From assembly GCA_945905745.1 (NCBI GenBank), contig CAMDQF010000015.1:1-40186 (forward strand): a stretch of DNA of 40,186 nt, read 5' to 3'. Source of the DNA: Litorilinea aerophila (GTDB taxonomy: Bacteria; Chloroflexota; Anaerolineae; Caldilineales; Caldilineaceae). The position numbers and the translations under genes were made by a program. Positions 35,510-40,186 of this stretch are shown here, one piece after another. Position 1 is the first letter of the stretch. Every line of letters begins with the position of its first letter. The notes under the pieces are model-generated. The model was not told the DNA's origin. It did no database searches and was given only the letters and a program-made list of their open reading frames with translations.

Positions 35510-38317
35510 ATGACAAAGATGCATGAATTGGCAGTGACCGGACAATCGATCTGGCTGGATTACATCCGCCGGGCTTTTTTGGATGCGGGCAAACTGAACG
35601 ATCTGGTCAACAAAGGGCTGCGGGGTGTCACGTCGAACCCCTCCATCTTCCAGCAAGCCATCACCAGCAGCACAGATTACAATGCGGCCATCGAACGGCT
35701 GGTGAGCGAAGGGCTGACCGTCAACGACATCTACGAAACTCTGGCCATCCAGGACATCCGCCGGGCCGCCGACATCCTGCGCCCGGTCTACGAACGCACA
35801 GACGCCCTGGACGGCTATGTGAGTTTGGAGGTGAATCCCAAACTGGCCTACGACACCGAAGGCACTGTGATGGAGGCCCGCCGTCTCTTTTCTATGGTGG
35901 ATCGGCCCAATGTGATGATCAAAGTGCCGGCCACGCCCCAGGGCATCCCCGCCATCGAGACACTGATCGGCGAGGGCATCAATGTCAATGTGACGCTGAT
36001 GTTCTCGATGAAGCACTACGACGAGACCGCCAACGCCTACATCAGCGGGCTGGAACGGCTGGCTTCCAGTAATGTGGACTACAGCCGAGTGGCATCGGTG
36101 GCCTCCTTCTTTGTCAGCCGGGTGGACGCGGTGACGGACAAGAAAGTGGTTGCCTTGGGCCACCCGGAACTGGAAGGCAAAATTGCCATCGCCAACGCCC
36201 GTATGGCCTACGACCGTTTCAAAGCCACCTTCAGCGGTCCCCGTTGGCAGAAGCTGGCGGCCAAAGGCGCACGGGTCCAGCGCCCGCTCTGGGGCAGCAC
36301 CAGCACCAAAAACCCCGCCTTCCCGGACACCCTCTACGTAGATGAATTGATCGGCCCCCACACCGTCAATACTTTGCCGTTGAATACGCTGGACGCTTTT
36401 CTGGATCACGGCACAGTAGCCCGCACAGTGGACGCAGACCCGGCTGCCGACCGCAGCTCTCTGGCAGCGCTGGCCGAGCTGGGCATCGATCTGGACGCCA
36501 TCACTGAACAGTTGCAGCGGGACGGGGTGAAATCCTTTGCCGACGCCTTCGACGTGCTGATGCAGAGCATCGCCGACAAGGCCGCCAGCTTTTCCGGCAG
36601 CAGCAGCCACAGCCTGGGCCAGCGGGTGCGCCTGCATCTGGGCGACCAGCAGGCTGGGGTGGACGCGGCCCTGGCCCAGATGGACAAGAGCCAGCTTGTG
36701 GCCCGCATTTGGGCCAACAGCTACACCGTCTGGAAGCCGCAGCCAGAGGAGATCAGCAACCGGCTGGGCTGGCTGCGCATTGCCGAAGCGATGAAACGGG
36801 AGAGCGAGTGCATCGACGGGCTGGTGCAAGACTTTCAGAACGAGGGCTACAAACAGGCGATTGTGCTGGGGATGGGGGGGAGCAGCCTGGCCCCGGAGGT
36901 CTTTGGCCGCTCCTTCCGGGGCACCGAGATCGGTCTGACCATTCTGGACAGCACCCATCCCGACGAAGTGGCGGCCGTGGCCCAGGGCCTGGACCCGGCA
37001 GCCACCCTCTTTATCGTCTCCACCAAATCGGGGACGACCGCCGAGACCGACTCCTTCTTCAAATATTTCTACAATTTGACTGTGGAAGCCGTGGGAGCGG
37101 AGCAGGCGGGCCAGCACTTCGTCGCCATCACCGACCCCGGCTCCAAACTGGTGGCTCTGGCTGAAGCCTACAGTTTTCGGGCTATTTACATCAACGACCC
37201 TGGCATCGGCGGGCGCTACTCGGCCCTCTCCCACTTCGGGCTGGTTCCCGCCAGTCTGGTGGGGGTGGACCTGACCCGGCTCCTGCGCCGGGCCACCGAG
37301 GCAATGAATAGCTGCGGCAGCCACGTCAACGCCAGCCAGAATCCCGCGGCCATCATCGGCGCGGTGCTGGGCGAACTGGCCAAGGCAGGCCGGGACAAAT
37401 TGACAATCATCGCCTCGCCTCAGATTGCCAGCTTTGGGGATTGGCTGGAACAGTTGGTGGCCGAGAGTCTGGGCAAAGAGGGCAAAGGCATCCTGCCGGT
37501 GGTGGGCGAAGCCGTGGGCGGGCCGGAAGTCTACGGCAATGATCGCCTCTTTGTCTATCTCCAGTGCAGCGATGACGAGAGCCAGAACGGCGCAGTCCAT
37601 GCCCTGCGCGAGGCGGGCCAGCCGGTAATTCAGCTCCACTTCCGGGACATCTACGACCTGGCCGAGCAGTTCTTCGTCTGGGAGTTCGCCGTAGCCGTGG
37701 CGGGCGAACGGCTGGGGGTCAACCCCTTCGACCAGCCTAATGTGGAGTCGGCCAAAGTCCAGGCCCGCAAGATGCTGGATGCCTACACCCGCACAGGCAA
37801 ATTGCCCGAACTGATTGCCGCGTTGGTGGATGGCAACGCCACCCTCTACGGAGGCATCTACGGCGATGTCACTGCAACCGACCTGCCCGCTGCCCTCCGG
37901 GACTTTCTCGACAGTGCCCGGCCCGGTGATTATGTGGCGATCCAGGCCTACATCCAGCCCAGCCCGGCGATGGCGAAGGCGTTGGCGGGCTTGCAGACAG
38001 CCATCCGCAACCGCACCAAAGCCGCGGTGACACTGGGTTTCGGCCCCCGCTTTCTGCATTCCACCGGCCAGCTCCACAAAGGCGACGGGGGCAACGGCCT
38101 CTTCTTGCAGCTGGTGGACGAGCCAACGGACGATCTGCCCATCCCCGACACTGCGGGCAAGCCGGAGAGCAGCGTCACCTTTGGCGTGCTGGTAGCTTCC
38201 CAATCCCTGGGCGACCGCCAGGCTCTGCTCGACGCCGGTCGCCGGCTCTTGCGCATCGATCTGGGCAGCAGCCCGGCTGGAGAAGTGGGGCGGATGGCGG
38301 AAGCGATACGGGGATAG
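35510..38317 (+). CDS. Bifunctional transaldolase / glucose-6-phosphate isomerase fusion
   Basis: N-terminal transaldolase 'GLRGVTSNPSIFQQAI', 'VMIKVPATPQGIPAIETLIGEGINVNVTLMFS'; C-terminal Pgi-like 'VLGMGGSSLAPEVFGRSF', 'FIVSTKSGTTAETDSFFKYF'. Confidence 0.95.
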   Translation: MTKMHELAVTGQSIWLDYIRRAFLDAGKLNDLVNKGLRGVTSNPSIFQQAITSSTDYNAAIERLVSEGLTVNDIYETLAIQDIRRAADILRPVYERTDALDGYVSLEVNPKLAYDTEGTVMEARRLFSMVDRPNVMIKVPATPQGIPAIETLIGEGINVNVTLMFSMKHYDETANAYISGLERLASSNVDYSRVASVASFFVSRVDAVTDKKVVALGHPELEGKIAIANARMAYDRFKATFSGPRWQKLAAKGARVQRPLWGSTSTKNPAFPDTLYVDELIGPHTVNTLPLNTLDAFLDHGTVARTVDADPAADRSSLAALAELGIDLDAITEQLQRDGVKSFADAFDVLMQSIADKAASFSGSSSHSLGQRVRLHLGDQQAGVDAALAQMDKSQLVARIWANSYTVWKPQPEEISNRLGWLRIAEAMKRESECIDGLVQDFQNEGYKQAIVLGMGGSSLAPEVFGRSFRGTEIGLTILDSTHPDEVAAVAQGLDPAATLFIVSTKSGTTAETDSFFKYFYNLTVEAVGAEQAGQHFVAITDPGSKLVALAEAYSFRAIYINDPGIGGRYSALSHFGLVPASLVGVDLTRLLRRATEAMNSCGSHVNASQNPAAIIGAVLGELAKAGRDKLTIIASPQIASFGDWLEQLVAESLGKEGKGILPVVGEAVGGPEVYGNDRLFVYLQCSDDESQNGAVHALREAGQPVIQLHFRDIYDLAEQFFVWEFAVAVAGERLGVNPFDQPNVESAKVQARKMLDAYTRTGKLPELIAALVDGNATLYGGIYGDVTATDLPAALRDFLDSARPGDYVAIQAYIQPSPAMAKALAGLQTAIRNRTKAAVTLGFGPRFLHSTGQLHKGDGGNGLFLQLVDEPTDDLPIPDTAGKPESSVTFGVLVASQSLGDRQALLDAGRRLLRIDLGSSPAGEVGRMAEAIRG

Positions 38318-38410
38318 GACAAGAGGAAGGGAGGAGAAGAGGAAGGGAGGAAGTCGTCTTATCCTCCTGTCCTCCTGTCCTCCTGTCCCCCTGTCCCCCT
38401 GTCCCCCCTT
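38317..38410. repeat. 8-nt-periodic CCTCCTGT / CCCCCTGT repeat with purine-rich partial complement
   Basis: cctcctgtcctcctgtcctcctgtccccctgtccccctgtcccccc preceded by gaggaagggaggagaagaggaagggagg. Confidence 0.85.
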
Positions 38411-38428
38411 CATCTTTACGGAGATTGT

Positions 38429-39148
38429 ATGACGACTTCTATTGACCAACTGAAACGTCTAGCCGCCGAAGCCGCTGTGGATCTGATCCAACCGGGGATG
38501 GTGGTGGGGCTGGGCGCGGGGAGCACCGCGCTGAAGGCCATCGAGTGCATCGGCGAGCGGCTGGCCGATGGCCGCCTCTCCGGGATTGTGGGCGTGCCCT
38601 GTTCGGCCCAGGTGGCCGCGGACGCCCAACGGCTGGGCGTGCCGCTCACGACGCTGGACGAACATCCGGTCATCGATCTGACGATTGACGGCGCGGATGA
38701 GGTGGACCCCCAACTGCGGGTGATCAAAGGGGGCGGCGGCGCGCTTTTGCGCGAAAAAATTGTGGCCCAGGCCAGCCGCCGGGAGATTATTATCGTGGAC
38801 GAGGGCAAACTCTCCGCGCGGCTGGGGACGAAGTGGGCGCTGCCCGTGGAGGTGATCCCCTTTGGCTGGCGCACCCATCTGGACTTTTTCGCCGCATTGG
38901 GCGTCACAGTGACCGTGCGCAGCGGGGAGCGCAATGTCTGGTTCCGCACAGACAGCGGCAACCTGATTCTGGACTGCAATTTCGGGCCAATGGCGGACCC
39001 GGTCGCCCTGGCCGCGGCCCTGGACGCCCGCGCCGGGATTGTGGAGCACGGCCTCTTTATCGGCCTGGTCTCGGCGGTGGTGGTGGCCGGGAAGGACGGC
39101 GTCTGGTGGATGGGGGGGAGAGGACAGGATGACAGGGTGAGGGGGTGA
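38429..39148 (+). CDS. rpiA: Ribose-5-phosphate isomerase A
   Basis: '[23 protein letters not shown]', '[34 protein letters not shown]'. Confidence 0.96.
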   Translation: MTTSIDQLKRLAAEAAVDLIQPGMVVGLGAGSTALKAIECIGERLADGRLSGIVGVPCSAQVAADAQRLGVPLTTLDEHPVIDLTIDGADEVDPQLRVIKGGGGALLREKIVAQASRREIIIVDEGKLSARLGTKWALPVEVIPFGWRTHLDFFAALGVTVTVRSGERNVWFRTDSGNLILDCNFGPMADPVALAAALDARAGIVEHGLFIGLVSAVVVAGKDGVWWMGGRGQDDRVRG

Positions 39149-39238
39149 AACTCGCGCCTTCCGCTCGTGCCCATGCTCCGGTGTGGGCGCGCAGGCCGGA
39201 CGCTCTGGGTCGGCAGCAGGCCCGTCGAATCAACGGCC

Positions 39239-39545
39239 GGACGCGGAGCGTCTCAGAGCCGTTCCCACGCGGAGCGATGGGAACGAGGAAACCACCCCCA
39301 CCCAACCTCCCCCGCGGCGGGGGAGGAGTTGATGCTTCGTCAGTCATCCGGTTGTACGTCCGACGGCACCCGCCCCGCCAACAGTCCCTCCCCCGCCGCG
39401 GGGGAGGTTAGGTGGGGGTTCAGCCCGGACGCCGAGCGTCCCCCAGCCGTTCCCACGCGGAGCGATGGGAACGAGAGGAACGCCAAACACCACCCGCCCC
39501 GCCAACAGTCCCTCCCCTGCGGCGGGGGAGGTTAGGTGGGGGTTC
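39239..39545. repeat. Array of hairpin-bearing direct repeats between rpiA and the TPR gene
   Basis: CCGTTCCCACGCGGAGCGATGGGAACGAG at 39259-39287 and 39447-39475 (offset 188); CCGCCCCGCCAACAGTCCCTCCCC...GGTGGGGGTTC unit at 39368-39421 and 39492-39545. Confidence 0.9.
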
Positions 39546-39547
39546 GG

Positions 39548-40186
39548 TTACTGCAACTGCCCACGAGCAGCATCCAACTTTGGCTGGATAATCTGCGCGG
39601 CCAAGTCCGGCAGTCCGATTGCTTCCCACAAACCAATGGCCGATTCAAACAGACGGATTGAATCGGCAAAGTTTTCCTGGGCTACTTGCCAATCCCCCAT
39701 TCGATAGAGAACCCGCGCAATGCTGTAGCGGTCTCCAATTGCGTTATACAGATGGAATACAGCTTCGTATCGTTGCCAGGCCTCGCTATATTCCTTCTCA
39801 GCACGTAAAATATCTCCCATTGCCAATAGCACATTCGCCTCGCCCAGCCGAGCCCCCACGGCCTGGAAGAGGGCCAGCGCCCTCTCATACTTCCCCAACG
39901 CCTCGTCCCGCTTATCCTGAAACGAGAGCACGTCCCCCTGGGCCTGAAGCACATTCGCCTCGCCCAGCCGATCCCCCACGGCCTGGAAGAGGGCCAGCGC
40001 CCTCTCATACTTCCCCAACGCCTCGTCCGTCTTTTTCAGAAAATAGAGCACGTCCCCCTGGGCCTTCAGCACATTCGCCTCGCCCAGCCGAGCCCCCACG
40101 GCCTGGAAGAGGGCCAGCGCCCTCTCATACTTCCCCAACGCCTCGTCCCGCTTATCCTGAAACGAGAGCACGTCCCCCTGGGCCTG
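39548..40186 (-). CDS. TPR-repeat protein, N-terminus beyond window edge
   Basis: 40-aa units 'FQAVGARLGEANVLKAQGDVLYFLKKTDEALGKYERALAL'; 120-bp tandem DNA period from about 39829 to the window end. Confidence 0.85.
   Translation of the reverse strand, partial: QAQGDVLSFQDKRDEALGKYERALALFQAVGARLGEANVLKAQGDVLYFLKKTDEALGKYERALALFQAVGDRLGEANVLQAQGDVLSFQDKRDEALGKYERALALFQAVGARLGEANVLLAMGDILRAEKEYSEAWQRYEAVFHLYNAIGDRYSIARVLYRMGDWQVAQENFADSIRLFESAIGLWEAIGLPDLAAQIIQPKLDAARGQLQ

Noticed and set aside
34181-38449. 1422-aa minus-strand ORF
   Set aside because: It lies fully antisense to the SIS, Tal-Pgi and flanking regions; residue composition (His/Gln/Gly/Ala-rich, no recognisable motif) is typical of a shadow ORF in GC-rich DNA.
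39239-39545. Possible CRISPR array
   Set aside because: Repeats are few, unequal in spacing and differ in length; no regular spacer pattern and no cas genes in the window.
40010-40186. Possible assembly artefact in the 120-bp repeats
   Set aside because: Cannot be decided from sequence alone; units differ in places and keep the reading frame, so I kept it as a TPR gene with a caveat.

Overview
This is a GC-rich bacterial chromosomal window. Gene content and repeat style suggest Chloroflexota (Anaerolineae/Caldilineae-like); that taxonomy is inference. I see no rRNA, tRNA or CRISPR array. The recognisable core genes are: a Gfo/Idh/MocA oxidoreductase, a GDPD, a MIP18-like protein, a HipA-like/DUF3037 pair, two UroD-like methyltransferase-type genes with a corrinoid protein, a histone-deacetylase-like gene, an AbrB/PIN toxin-antitoxin pair, an APH-like kinase, and a BMP-type nucleoside ABC importer with hicBA between its permease and ATPase genes. 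Further along are a XerC/D-like gene with a degraded active site, a purine nucleoside phosphorylase, proS, trxA, an OsmC gene, a CoA-binding protein, and a fatty-acyl-CoA ligase split by one in-frame TAG. The right part holds a nucleoside phosphorylase-NB-ARC-TPR (NLR/STAND-like) protein, an amidohydrolase, two nucleoside hydrolases, a SIS protein, a transaldolase-Pgi fusion, rpiA and a truncated TPR protein. The best candidates for something new are: (1) a small family of TGTA...TACA elements with terminal inverted repeats near TGTANTGGTCAACGA and exact 15-16 bp flanking duplications, one altering the end of an APH gene and two inserted in overlapping sites, the latter with another MITE nested inside; (2) the nucleosidase-NLR gene bracketed by two inverted 101-bp palindromic elements and preceded by a multi-hairpin cassette; (3) a diverse set of 7-10 bp periodic palindromic intergenic repeats, similar to cyanobacterial STRRs, that supply stop codons and C-terminal residues to several genes and in one case lie inside a reading frame.
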